Below are positions 52,555-60,393 of a stretch of DNA of 64,000 nt, piece after piece. The notes below the pieces were generated by a model that searched no databases, was not told the origin of the DNA, and was given only the letters and a program-made list of their open reading frames with translations. The stretch covers positions 1-64,000 of the forward strand of contig NZ_RHLK01000001.1 of the NCBI RefSeq assembly GCF_009757775.1, in the 5' to 3' direction. Each line of letters starts with the position of its first letter. Positions within the stretch are counted from its first letter, which is position 1. Source of the DNA: Paenibacillus lutrae. GTDB lineage: Bacteria > Bacillota > Bacilli > Paenibacillales > NBRC-103111. The translations under genes were made by a program, and so were the position numbers.

Positions 52555-53808
52555 ATGTCAATCCGTGGGGCTGTTAAAACCGGCACTATAAGGCCCTCAG
52601 CAGGAGTACCAGTGTCCAACCCGACCGTATACCGGGTGCTGTTCGCCATTAGCCTGGTCCATTTGTTCAATGACTCGATTCAGTCGGTCATTCCCGCTAT
52701 TTATCCGATTCTCAAAGAAAGCATGCAGCTCAACTATTCACAGATCGGCTGGATCTCGTTCTACTTTAACTTGACGGCATCGATTATGCAGCCGGTAATC
52801 GGCATTTACACAGACCGGAAGCCGAAGCCGTACATGCTGCCTCTGGGCATGGCCGCCACGTTCCTCGGCATGCTGCTGCTCGCTTACGCGCCGTCCTACG
52901 GCTTCGTTCTGCTCGCCGTATCGCTGGTCGGCCTCGGCTCGGCCGCGTTCCATCCGCAGGGCTCCAAGGTCGCGCATCTGGCTGCCGGATCACGCAAAGG
53001 ACTCGCCCAGTCGATCTTCCAGGTCGGCGGCAACGCCGGCCAGTCGCTGGCTCCGCTGCTGACCAAGTGGATCTTCATCCCGCTCGGCCAGTTCGGCGCG
53101 ATCTGGTTCACGCTCGTTGCAGGCGCCGCCATGCTCGTGCAGACCTACATCGCCTTCTGGTACCGGGGCCTGCTCTCAGCAGGCGCCACTACCGCCAAGA
53201 AGACGGTCCAGCGCACAATGGACCCGACCAAGCGGAAGCAGATCATCTCCGCTATTATTGTCCTTGTGTTCCTGGTCTTCGTCCGTTCCTGGTATTCCGC
53301 TGCCATGACCAGCTATTACGCGTTCTATTTGCGCGATGTGGTCGGCACCACACTGGAACAAGCGCAAATTTATATTTTCTTGTTCCTTGCAGCCGGAGCA
53401 CTCGGCACATTCTTCGGCGGTCCGCTTGCAGACCGGTTCGGCCAGAAAACGATCATTCTCGGCTCCATGCTGGGAGGCGCACCGCTGGCTGTACTAATCC
53501 CTTATGTAAGTTTGGAATGGGCAGCCATACTGCTGCCGCTGATCGGATTCATCGCCTTCTCCAGTTTCTCGGTCACGGTGGTGTACGCCCAGACCCTCAT
53601 CCCCGGCAAAGTGGGCATGGTCTCCGGACTTATTACCGGATTCGCCTTCGGTATGGGCGGCTTGGGCGCACTCGTGCTGGGCAGTCTGATTGACATCTAC
53701 GGCATCAGCCTCATTATGAAGCTCTCCGGCTACCTGCTCATTCTCGGCATTCTGACGCTGCTGCTCCCTTCGGACCGCAAGCTCAAAGAATGGTCGTCTG
53801 AAAACTAG
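52555..53808 (+). CDS. MFS exporter, Fsr (fosmidomycin resistance)-like
   Basis: A 417-residue major-facilitator protein with 12 membrane segments: LVHLFNDSIQSVIPAIYPIL, GLGSAAFHPQGSKVAHLAAG and GNAGQSLAPLLTKW are the Fsr subfamily motifs. It would act as a proton-driven exporter; fosmidomycin itself is only the archetype. Ribosome site AAAGGAG. Likely co-transcribed with psd, without a functional link that I can state. It ends at the terminator at 53837. Confidence 0.87.
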   Translation: MSIRGAVKTGTIRPSAGVPVSNPTVYRVLFAISLVHLFNDSIQSVIPAIYPILKESMQLNYSQIGWISFYFNLTASIMQPVIGIYTDRKPKPYMLPLGMAATFLGMLLLAYAPSYGFVLLAVSLVGLGSAAFHPQGSKVAHLAAGSRKGLAQSIFQVGGNAGQSLAPLLTKWIFIPLGQFGAIWFTLVAGAAMLVQTYIAFWYRGLLSAGATTAKKTVQRTMDPTKRKQIISAIIVLVFLVFVRSWYSAAMTSYYAFYLRDVVGTTLEQAQIYIFLFLAAGALGTFFGGPLADRFGQKTIILGSMLGGAPLAVLIPYVSLEWAAILLPLIGFIAFSSFSVTVVYAQTLIPGKVGMVSGLITGFAFGMGGLGALVLGSLIDIYGISLIMKLSGYLLILGILTLLLPSDRKLKEWSSEN

Positions 53809-53836
53809 CCTTTGCATTACGTATCAGTAAGACCAG

Positions 53837-53874
53837 ACAAGCCGGCGCAATTTTCCTGTGCCGGCTTGTTTTTT
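53837..53874 (+). terminator. Terminator of psd-exporter operon
   Basis: ACAAGCCGGC-CA pairs with TG-GCCGGCTTGT (one mismatch) and is followed by six T. Confidence 0.85.
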
Positions 53875-53989
53875 GCATGCAAAAATCACTATTGTTCCTC
53901 CTCTGTCCCCAATCCCGGATATATTGTCCAACCTCTTCCTCATACACTAATCTCATCTGAATCTTACTACCTTAAGGGAGGGATCAAGA

Positions 53990-54814
53990 ATGGGGTTTTA
54001 CATACCGGTGGAACGGGGCGTTAATATTTATGTCGAAGATTTGAATCCGGGCGGAGCACAGACCGCTTTGTTCATTCACGGGTGGCCGCTCAATCACCTG
54101 ATGTATGAATATCAACTCAATCAGCTCCCCAAAGCGGGAATACGCTGCGTTGCCATCGACCTTCGCGGTTTCGGCAAATCCGACAAACCTTGGGAGGGCT
54201 ACTCTTACAACCGGCTCGCAGACGATCTGCGAATAGTGATTGACACCCTCCAGCTGGACAAAGTCACGCTGGTCGGATTTTCCGTAGGAGGCGCGATCGC
54301 CATCCGGTATATGGCCAAACACGCGGGACACCGGGTTGAGAGGCTTGCTCTGCTTGGAGCGGCCGCCCCTTCTTTTACACAAAAGCCGGGCTTTCCCCAC
54401 GGCATGAACCCGGATGAAGTTAACCTGCTTATTCAGGCCTCTTATACGGATCGTCCGCAAATGATCAAGGACTTCGGGAGCCGTTTTTTTGCACGCTATA
54501 TATCTGTGCCTCTAGAGAACTGGTTCCATAGTCTGGGCCTTGAGGCATCCGGCCATGCAACGGCTATGGTGGCAGCTTCGCTGCGTGATGAAGACCTGCG
54601 GCACGACTTATCGAGGATTGCAATTCCAACCATTATTTTACACGGCCTGCAGGATCAGATCTGTCCTTTTCCTCTAGCGGAGGCTACCCGGGACGGAATC
54701 AAAAATTCACAGCTTATTCCTTTCCAGTACAGCGGTCATGGCTTGTTTTACTGCGAGGTCGGCAAGGTTAACAAGGAACTGATCCGGTTTATAACGATGC
54801 AAGCGGGAAAATAA
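53990..54814 (+). CDS. Alpha/beta-hydrolase (haloperoxidase/arylesterase-like)
   Basis: A 274-residue cytoplasmic hydrolase: ALFIHGWPLNHLMYEYQLNQ, CVAIDLRGFGKSDKPWEGYS, LVGFSVGGAIAIRYMAKH with the nucleophile Ser in GFSVGG near residue 98, the acidic residue in HGLQDQICP, and the His in YSGHGLFY. This architecture is the non-haem haloperoxidase/arylesterase type. AAGGGAGGG precedes the ATG. Single gene. Confidence 0.87.
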   Translation: MGFYIPVERGVNIYVEDLNPGGAQTALFIHGWPLNHLMYEYQLNQLPKAGIRCVAIDLRGFGKSDKPWEGYSYNRLADDLRIVIDTLQLDKVTLVGFSVGGAIAIRYMAKHAGHRVERLALLGAAAPSFTQKPGFPHGMNPDEVNLLIQASYTDRPQMIKDFGSRFFARYISVPLENWFHSLGLEASGHATAMVAASLRDEDLRHDLSRIAIPTIILHGLQDQICPFPLAEATRDGIKNSQLIPFQYSGHGLFYCEVGKVNKELIRFITMQAGK

Positions 54815-54865
54815 TATTTTTCCATTATATAGGAACTTTCCGGATGTTTTAGGATTCCGTTCTCA

Positions 54866-54894
54866 TTGTCAAACCTCGCCTTGCCTGCTATACT
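54866..54894 (+). promoter_or_regulatory. Sigma-A promoter of the racemase-like gene
   Basis: TTGTCA and TATACT spaced by exactly 17 bases, 34 bases before the start codon. Confidence 0.6.
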
Positions 54895-54927
54895 TCATAG
54901 ACAACTTTCAAGGACGGGGTGTCTTAC

Positions 54928-55611
54928 GTGATCAGAATCGGTTGTTTTCATGCCCATTATTCAAATATTGAATACATTGATAAAGCGCTCAGCTCTTTTA
55001 ATGTAGAACTGGTCCATTTCGTAGATCCTGGACTGGACCGGATTAAACAAGATGCCGACTTCTCCGAAGAGTTAATCCAGGACAAAATAAAGGCAGCCTT
55101 GGATTGGATCTCCCGCTGCCATGTGGATGCTATTTTAATTACGTGTACGTTTTTCACATCGAATTTGCCTGAATCTCTTCCTTACGGAATTCCTGTGATT
55201 AAAATCGATGATCCATTGTTCCACAAAATGTGCCAGCTTGACCGGCCGACCACACTAGTATTCACCAATCCGGATACAGTCGAGGGGACGATGCGCCAGC
55301 TGACTGCCTATGCGGATAAAGCGGGCAAAGAGATCAGCGTTAACCCCGTTCTTCTCGAGAACACCTTCCCGCTCCTTATGCAGGGCAAGAAGAACGATTA
55401 CATTGATACGGTCGCACGGGGACTCACTCACATGCTCGAAGAAAATCCGCGTCAGCTGGTCTTTACCGCCCAGTTATCCATGGTGCCGGCTGCACAGCGC
55501 GCTTCCAAGGATCAGGATTTCTTTATCGGCAATCATCTTGATTCCTTATCTTCCTACCTCAAAGAAGTCCTCAATCTCACGCCTGTCAACGCTTCTCGTA
55601 ATACCCGCTAA
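54928..55611 (+). CDS. Asp/Glu racemase-superfamily-like protein, second Cys missing
   Basis: A 227-residue protein with a two-lobed Asp/Glu racemase/hydantoin racemase-like layout. DAILITCTFFTSNLP is the first lobe's Cys motif. The second-lobe motif, normally with a Cys, reads LVFTAQLSMVPAA, and no cysteine follows residue about 110. It is therefore probably not a two-base racemase; lyase or non-catalytic functions are possible. I start at the GTG at 54928 with GGGGTG 6 bases upstream (a GTG at 54919 is the alternative). Its end overlaps the convergent enolase-superfamily gene by 26 bases. Confidence 0.65.
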   Translation: MIRIGCFHAHYSNIEYIDKALSSFNVELVHFVDPGLDRIKQDADFSEELIQDKIKAALDWISRCHVDAILITCTFFTSNLPESLPYGIPVIKIDDPLFHKMCQLDRPTTLVFTNPDTVEGTMRQLTAYADKAGKEISVNPVLLENTFPLLMQGKKNDYIDTVARGLTHMLEENPRQLVFTAQLSMVPAAQRASKDQDFFIGNHLDSLSSYLKEVLNLTPVNASRNTR

Positions 55612-56926
55612 GTTCAAAGACACCACCGCTTCTCTTATAAAAGGCTTCATCCAGCAGGAACCGGCCGCTTTCAGGGATTGTCCAGGCAGCGCCGGCAGCT
55701 GGATGATAGCTCTCCAGGCGGTCCCAGCCGCTGTAGTTCTGCCGGCCGTTTGATTCCATGAGACTGTGACTCATACCCGGCAGAGGCTTCAGATGCGCTG
55801 CAAGCACGCGCGTCCATTCTACCAGCAGCGGGTTAGCCGTCAAATCGGCGCAGAAGCAGGGCACTCCCCGTTCTGCTGCAAGCGCTGCCACCTGGATGCT
55901 GAGGCTCATCGACTTGGCCGCCGGTTTCAGGGCGATCGCGCCGTATCCGAGGTCCATGTAGTGCCGTGCGTCCTCTTCGGACTGGATACTCTCATCGGCT
56001 GCTATACACGCCGGCACATCATCCACCGCGATTTCCCCGCCGCTCAGGAACGGCTCTTCGACCAGCACAACCTTCGGCAGTGAACCGCTGCGTCCCGCAT
56101 CCTCCAACAGCCGCAGCAGATCATCCTTAGCTTCGTAACGACCGTTAAGGTCGAGGTAATAGCGGATAGGCTCACGCATGTTTGCCTGGCTCTCCCAAGC
56201 GGTAACCAGCTTATGAATATGACGGAAACGCTGCATATCCCAGTTCAGCATATCTTCACTGCCGGATGACCCTCCCGGTGCAGAGCCCAGCTTGATCTTA
56301 AGCACGGAATACCCGTCCGTGAGTAAATCCGTGATTTCCTCGTCACTCGTACCGTAAGCAACTACAGGGACAGTCATGACAGCCGGGGCACCCGGTTTAA
56401 GGATGGACGTGCAGGGCTCAGGCAGCAGATCAACGAAGCGGGAAGTCCCCTTCTCGCGCGCGTACAGCACCCAGGCTGCAAAATCAATCGCTGCAAGCGC
56501 ATTCAAAATAAAGGTCGGACGAACGGATTCGAACCCTCTGCCAGCGAACCAGCTATCCGCTCCCAGCGAGCGAAGCTGTCCGAACAAATCCAACGGATGC
56601 TCGAATGTGACGCCTTCCAGACGGGAAGCTGCTTCCCGGGTCCACTCCATCATCAGTTTATTGGCATCCTGCTCACCCAGAGTCCCCATCAAATGGGTGT
56701 CAGACCAGAGCGGACTTTGAACGCCAACCCCTATCCCCCTGTGCCCTTTGTCGCCTTGCAGCTTAACGATAGGCTGCCAAAGCTCGGTTAGCTGCCCCCC
56801 CTTGAATCCAAACGGATGAAGCAGTGGTTCCCTGTCCATCTGTACATTTACACCTGTAATAGTAGGCAATCTGTGCACCTCATTTTCCAATCCTGATTCC
56901 CGGATATTAGTTCCACCGGTACCCAT
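55586..56926 (-). CDS. Enolase-superfamily protein (muconate-lactonizing/dipeptide-epimerase subgroup)
   Basis: A 446-residue enolase-superfamily enzyme with all key residues in order: the KxK base in YSVLKIKLGS near residue 205, metal ligands Asp in YYLDLNGRY, Glu in VVLVEEPF and Asp in CIAADESI, and the second base Lys in AIALKPAAKS. Such enzymes abstract a proton next to a carboxylate (epimerases, o-succinylbenzoate synthase, cycloisomerases). It is longer than most Ala-Glu epimerases (about 360). The start at 56926 has a weak ribosome site. Confidence 0.82.
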   Translation of the reverse strand: MGTGGTNIRESGLENEVHRLPTITGVNVQMDREPLLHPFGFKGGQLTELWQPIVKLQGDKGHRGIGVGVQSPLWSDTHLMGTLGEQDANKLMMEWTREAASRLEGVTFEHPLDLFGQLRSLGADSWFAGRGFESVRPTFILNALAAIDFAAWVLYAREKGTSRFVDLLPEPCTSILKPGAPAVMTVPVVAYGTSDEEITDLLTDGYSVLKIKLGSAPGGSSGSEDMLNWDMQRFRHIHKLVTAWESQANMREPIRYYLDLNGRYEAKDDLLRLLEDAGRSGSLPKVVLVEEPFLSGGEIAVDDVPACIAADESIQSEEDARHYMDLGYGAIALKPAAKSMSLSIQVAALAAERGVPCFCADLTANPLLVEWTRVLAAHLKPLPGMSHSLMESNGRQNYSGWDRLESYHPAAGAAWTIPESGRFLLDEAFYKRSGGVFELSGYYEKR

Positions 56927-56949
56927 ATCTTAGGAATCCCACATCCGAT

Positions 56950-56979
56950 TTGTCAACAGCCTACGATTTATCGTAACTT
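56950..56979 (+). promoter_or_regulatory. Candidate promoter for the small membrane protein gene
   Basis: TTGTCA and TAACTT are spaced by 18 bases, about 50 bases ahead of the start at 57031. Confidence 0.35.
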
Positions 56980-57030
56980 TATAGACAAAGGAACGTATCT
57001 TTATCAACACAACCAAAGGAGCTGACATGC

Positions 57031-57291
57031 ATGCAGCTTACTGCCAAACAACAGTATCTTCTGCTCGGAGGGTTCGCTCTGCTTTTCACCATTCTTTTCG
57101 GCGTAGCAAGCATCATGAACATGCCAGAGGTTTATATGCGCAAGACAGGAGTGGTTGGAGGGTATGTCGATCACGATCTGCTGTTCAGGAAGTATTTAAT
57201 TTGCGGGCTTATTAGTTTGGGCATGACGGTTTTCTATGGAATACTGCTTCTTATTGAAAGCCAGGCCGTTGTCTTCGAAGAGGCAGAATAA
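57031..57291 (+). CDS. Small membrane protein with two helices, unknown function
   Basis: An 86-residue protein with hydrophobic segments at about 8-27 (YLLLGGFALLFTILFGVASI) and 56-75 (LICGLISLGMTVFYGILLLI), and a short loop containing YMRKTGVVGGYVDHD. AAAGGAG lies 10 bases before the ATG at 57031. No family is recognised. The 14-bp repeat array follows directly. Confidence 0.65.
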   Translation: MQLTAKQQYLLLGGFALLFTILFGVASIMNMPEVYMRKTGVVGGYVDHDLLFRKYLICGLISLGMTVFYGILLLIESQAVVFEEAE

Positions 57292-57377
57292 TAACGGGGT
57301 GAGGGCACGTTCCGCTTACCTCTTAGCCCCTCATCCCAATTCACTTGAAGCGTAGCTGTGGAGTTGTTTTTAAGCGC

Positions 57378-57545
57378 GTGGTTATATGCGCGAGGTTTTT
57401 TGCATGAGATTTTATAGATGTGGTATTATGCGTGAGGTCTCATACACGAGGTTACATGTACGAGGTTTCATGCGTAAGGTCTCATACACGAGGTCTCATG
57501 TACGAGGTCTCATGTACGAGGTCTCATGCGTGAGGTTTCACGCGC
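57378..57545. repeat. Twelve tandem 14-bp units (GAGGTCTCATGTAC type)
   Basis: The units follow each other without gaps: diverged at the left (GTGGTTATATGCGC, GAGGTTTTTTGCAT) and nearly identical at the right (GAGGTCTCATGTAC twice, GAGGTCTCATGCGT, GAGGTTTCACGCGC). Fourteen is not a multiple of three, so this is not a normal coding repeat. The right end overlaps the last codons of the next minus-strand gene. Confidence 0.9.
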
Positions 57546-58218
57546 GGGTACCTTCCAAGCTTTCCCCGGCAGTCTCCACCAGCTCATTCATTCCCTGAGG
57601 CCGTGGTTCTTCCGCCTTCCGAATCACTTCCAGCGATACGAGCAATCTGGCGATTGGAGTTGTGGTTATCCGCACTGTATCCCCGGTGTGCAAGCTAAAG
57701 CCGTTATGAGCCGTTTCTTGCCGGTGAAGCCGGTAATTCAACGTGCTGCCGTCTTCTTTAACTACATGCAGCCTCAAGCCGTCATAGGACCCAACGACCG
57801 CTTCATACGGCTCCTTGCTCGGCGTCATCATATCCAGAACAATGGCGCCTGTAACGATGACAGACAAGATCGTGGTCAGAGTTCCTGTGACGAATAAGGG
57901 TACAGCAGTCGCACCCCCGCCAATCAGCAGCAGTACCGATAGAAATAACCCGAACATGGCATTTCCAAACGACAACATGAGGGGATGCCGCACTTTTACC
58001 TTGTGCAAGTTGAATGTCTCCTTTCCCTTCCTCCATTCATTCTTCCAATCAATCAGACCCGGCTCCGTAAGACCACAGGTCCGGTTACTCCAGTCCTCAT
58101 TTAAATCGAATCGAACATTCTTTTTCCAGTTTAACGGATACTTTATGGAAAATACATACAAATCCGAGATTTTGAGTAGTACTACTTTCTGAATCCCTCT
58201 CGTCCAAACCTTCTCCAC
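57538..58218 (-). CDS. Putative membrane protein of unknown function
   Basis: A 226-residue protein. Residues 1-75 are basic and aromatic, residues about 80-130 are two hydrophobic segments (MFGLFLSVLLLIGGGATAVP; LTTILSVIVTGAIVLDMMTP), and residues 140-226 form a beta-rich soluble domain (DGLRLHVVKEDGSTLNYRLH). I start at the GTG at 58218 next to AGGAGGG; the longer frame to 58236 lies in the terminator of the upstream gene. Its last codons lie in the 14-bp repeat array. No family recognised. Confidence 0.55.
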   Translation of the reverse strand: MEKVWTRGIQKVVLLKISDLYVFSIKYPLNWKKNVRFDLNEDWSNRTCGLTEPGLIDWKNEWRKGKETFNLHKVKVRHPLMLSFGNAMFGLFLSVLLLIGGGATAVPLFVTGTLTTILSVIVTGAIVLDMMTPSKEPYEAVVGSYDGLRLHVVKEDGSTLNYRLHRQETAHNGFSLHTGDTVRITTTPIARLLVSLEVIRKAEEPRPQGMNELVETAGESLEGTRA

Positions 58219-58234
58219 CTGCCCTCCTATGTGC

Positions 58235-58269
58235 AAAAAAACCTCCGCACCTTAAGGCGCGAAGGTTTA
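58235..58269 (-). terminator. Terminator of the fRMsr gene
   Basis: On the minus strand AAACCT-CGC-CC pairs with GG-GCG-AGGTTT (two mismatches) around TTAA, followed by seven T. Confidence 0.7.
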
Positions 58270-58275
58270 ATGATC

Positions 58276-58755
58276 TTACAGCTGAGCGGTCAGCTCCGCA
58301 ACGAATCTCTCCAGCATGCTGCGGTCCACGGAATCGAACCGGGCCAGCTGAGGGCTGTCGATGTCAAGAACACCGAGCAGCTCATCGTCCTTCACGATCG
58401 GCACGACGATCTCTGACCGGGAAGCAGCATCACAGGCGATATGGCCCGGGAACTGCTCCACGTCTTCGATCACCAGCGTCTCGCGGCGCTCGGCAGCCGT
58501 TCCGCATACGCCTCTGCCGAGGGGAATGCGGACGCAGGCCGGCAGGCCCTGGAAGGGTCCGAGCACGAGCTGCTCCCCTTCCAGCAAATAAAAACCAACC
58601 CAATTTATATCGCGGAGAAATTGGCCGAGCAGCGCCGAAGCGTTCGCCAAGTTCGCTGTGCGGCTCGTCTCTCCGTCAATGAGTGCTTTCAACTGCGCGA
58701 TGACCAGATGATACTGCTCTTCGCGGGTTCCTTCATAAGTTGCGGTTTGAAACAA
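58276..58755 (-). CDS. msrC: Free methionine-(R)-sulfoxide reductase (GAF domain)
   Basis: A 159-residue, single-GAF enzyme that reduces free Met-R-sulfoxide with thioredoxin. Diagnostic blocks: INWVGFYLLEGEQLVLGPFQ, GLPACVRIPLGRGVCGTAAE and QFPGHIACDAASRSEIVVPI, supplying the three conserved cysteines of the fRMsr family. B. subtilis YtsP is the equivalent. The likely start is TTG at 58755. A terminator follows at 58235. Confidence 0.9.
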   Translation of the reverse strand: MFQTATYEGTREEQYHLVIAQLKALIDGETSRTANLANASALLGQFLRDINWVGFYLLEGEQLVLGPFQGLPACVRIPLGRGVCGTAAERRETLVIEDVEQFPGHIACDAASRSEIVVPIVKDDELLGVLDIDSPQLARFDSVDRSMLERFVAELTAQL

Positions 58756-58797
58756 GAGGATCGCCTGCTTTCGGATGAACTTTGAATCTGGTACTAA

Positions 58798-60267
58798 TTA
58801 TAGCATACCCGATTCCCCGCCGGCCGGCTTATCTCCAATCTCCTCTTCGCCGCGGATATCGGCGCTTTTACGGCGGGCGACTCCCGTCTCGAAAGCAGCC
58901 GCTATTACGGCTTCGCGTACTTTCTTGGCTACGTTCGTATTGAATACGCTCGGTATGATGTAGAATTCGTTCAGCTCATCGTCCGAAACGACCGAAGCGA
59001 TCGCTTTGGCCGCAGCCAGCTTCATCTGCTCATTCACCCGCGACGCGCGGCAGTCCAGCAAACCGCGGAAGAGACCCGGGAAGCAGAGTACGTTATTGAT
59101 CTGGTTCGGATAATCGGAGCGTCCCGTCGCCATTACCCTTACGTAAGGTTCTGCTTCCTCGGGAGAGATTTCCGGCGTCGGGTTCGCCATAGCAAAGACG
59201 ATCGGATCTGCAGCCATGCTGCGAATATCGTCCACTTTCAGGACACCCGGACCGGACAGCCCGATGAAGATATCCGCATTCACGATAACTTCGGAGAGCT
59301 CACCTTTCTCCCCATGAGGATTCGTGTGCCCGGCATACCAGTTCCACGGCTCGTAAGGATACTCTTCTCCGCGGACCAGTGCTCCTATCCGATCCACGCC
59401 GATCACATTCTTCACTCCGGCCGCAAGGAGAATCTTGGTGCAAGCGATCCCTGCGGCTCCGATGCCGCAGACGACCACCTTGCAATCCTCCAGCTTCTTC
59501 CCGGCAACTTTGACCGCGTTTAGAATTCCGGCGAGCAGGACGACCGCCGTGCCATGCTGATCATCATGGAAAACCGGAATATCGAGCTCTTCAATTAACC
59601 TTTGTTCAATTTCAAAGCAGCGAGGAGACGAGATATCTTCCAAATTGATACCGCCGAACCCCGGTGCAATCGCTTTCACAATAGAAATGATTTCTTCCGT
59701 ATCCTGTGTGTTGAGACAGATCGGAAAAGCGTCCACCCCAGCCAATTGCTTGAATAGCATAGCTTTACCTTCCATCACCGGCATAGCGGCTTCAGGTCCG
59801 ATATTCCCCAGACCCAGCACAGCGGTTCCATCCGATACAACCGCTACCGTATTTCTTTTGATAGTGAGAGAATAAGCCTTGGAAGGATCTTCATGAATAG
59901 CCATGCACACATTCGCGACTCCAGGCGTGTATACACGGGACAGATCATCGCGGTTTTTGATCGGTATTTTGGGCGTGGTCTCGATTTTACCGCCCAGATG
60001 CAGCAGGAATGTCTGATCGGACACGTTAACTACCTTCACACCGTCCAGCGCGTTCAACGCCTTGATGATCGCGTCGTGCTGAGTCTGGTCGCTTACATTA
60101 ACGGTTACATCCCGGACCGTAGTCGTCTTCGTGGACCGGTTTACGTCGATTGCCACTACATCTCCGCCTGCATCGCCTATCGTGGTTGCAATTTGCCCAA
60201 AATTCGTACGTTCTTTGACGATTTCAAGACGCAAAATAATACTGGTGCCTCCAATAAAACCTGCCAT
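58798..60267 (-). CDS. NAD(P)-dependent malic enzyme with N-terminal ACT domain
   Basis: A 489-residue enzyme converting malate to pyruvate and CO2. Residues 10-85 form an ACT-like regulatory domain (ILRLEIVKERTNFGQIATTI). The catalytic part has SRVYTPGVANVCMAI, NTVAVVSDGTAVLGLGNIGP, GINLEDISSPRCFEIE with the metal Glu/Asp, PVFHDDQHGTAVV, and VVVCGIGAAGIACTKILLAA for the dinucleotide. GTAGGAG lies about 11 bases before the ATG. The ACT domain suggests allosteric control. NAD against NADP use cannot be fixed by eye. Confidence 0.92.
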   Translation of the reverse strand: MAGFIGGTSIILRLEIVKERTNFGQIATTIGDAGGDVVAIDVNRSTKTTTVRDVTVNVSDQTQHDAIIKALNALDGVKVVNVSDQTFLLHLGGKIETTPKIPIKNRDDLSRVYTPGVANVCMAIHEDPSKAYSLTIKRNTVAVVSDGTAVLGLGNIGPEAAMPVMEGKAMLFKQLAGVDAFPICLNTQDTEEIISIVKAIAPGFGGINLEDISSPRCFEIEQRLIEELDIPVFHDDQHGTAVVLLAGILNAVKVAGKKLEDCKVVVCGIGAAGIACTKILLAAGVKNVIGVDRIGALVRGEEYPYEPWNWYAGHTNPHGEKGELSEVIVNADIFIGLSGPGVLKVDDIRSMAADPIVFAMANPTPEISPEEAEPYVRVMATGRSDYPNQINNVLCFPGLFRGLLDCRASRVNEQMKLAAAKAIASVVSDDELNEFYIIPSVFNTNVAKKVREAVIAAAFETGVARRKSADIRGEEEIGDKPAGGESGML

Positions 60268-60393
60268 AATCGTATCACTCCTACGGTAGTTTCTTTTAGA
60301 CTAAACCATAATCGACAAGACCCTGCAGGCCTGTCTCTATTTCTCATCATAGCATAATTTAGAAGAGATTCCTTCCGGCTTACCTTTCTGTTC

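Noticed and set aside
57386-57598. Plus-strand open frame with 14-residue periodicity over the tandem repeat
   Set aside because: The periodicity follows from a 14-bp DNA unit read in three frames; there is no ribosome site and it overlaps the opposite gene.
58786-58798. Half of a FapR box (ATCTGGTACTAAT) upstream of the fRMsr gene
   Set aside because: Only one arm plus spacer matches; the opposite arm is TTTGAAT. It overlaps the malic enzyme stop and has no good -35.
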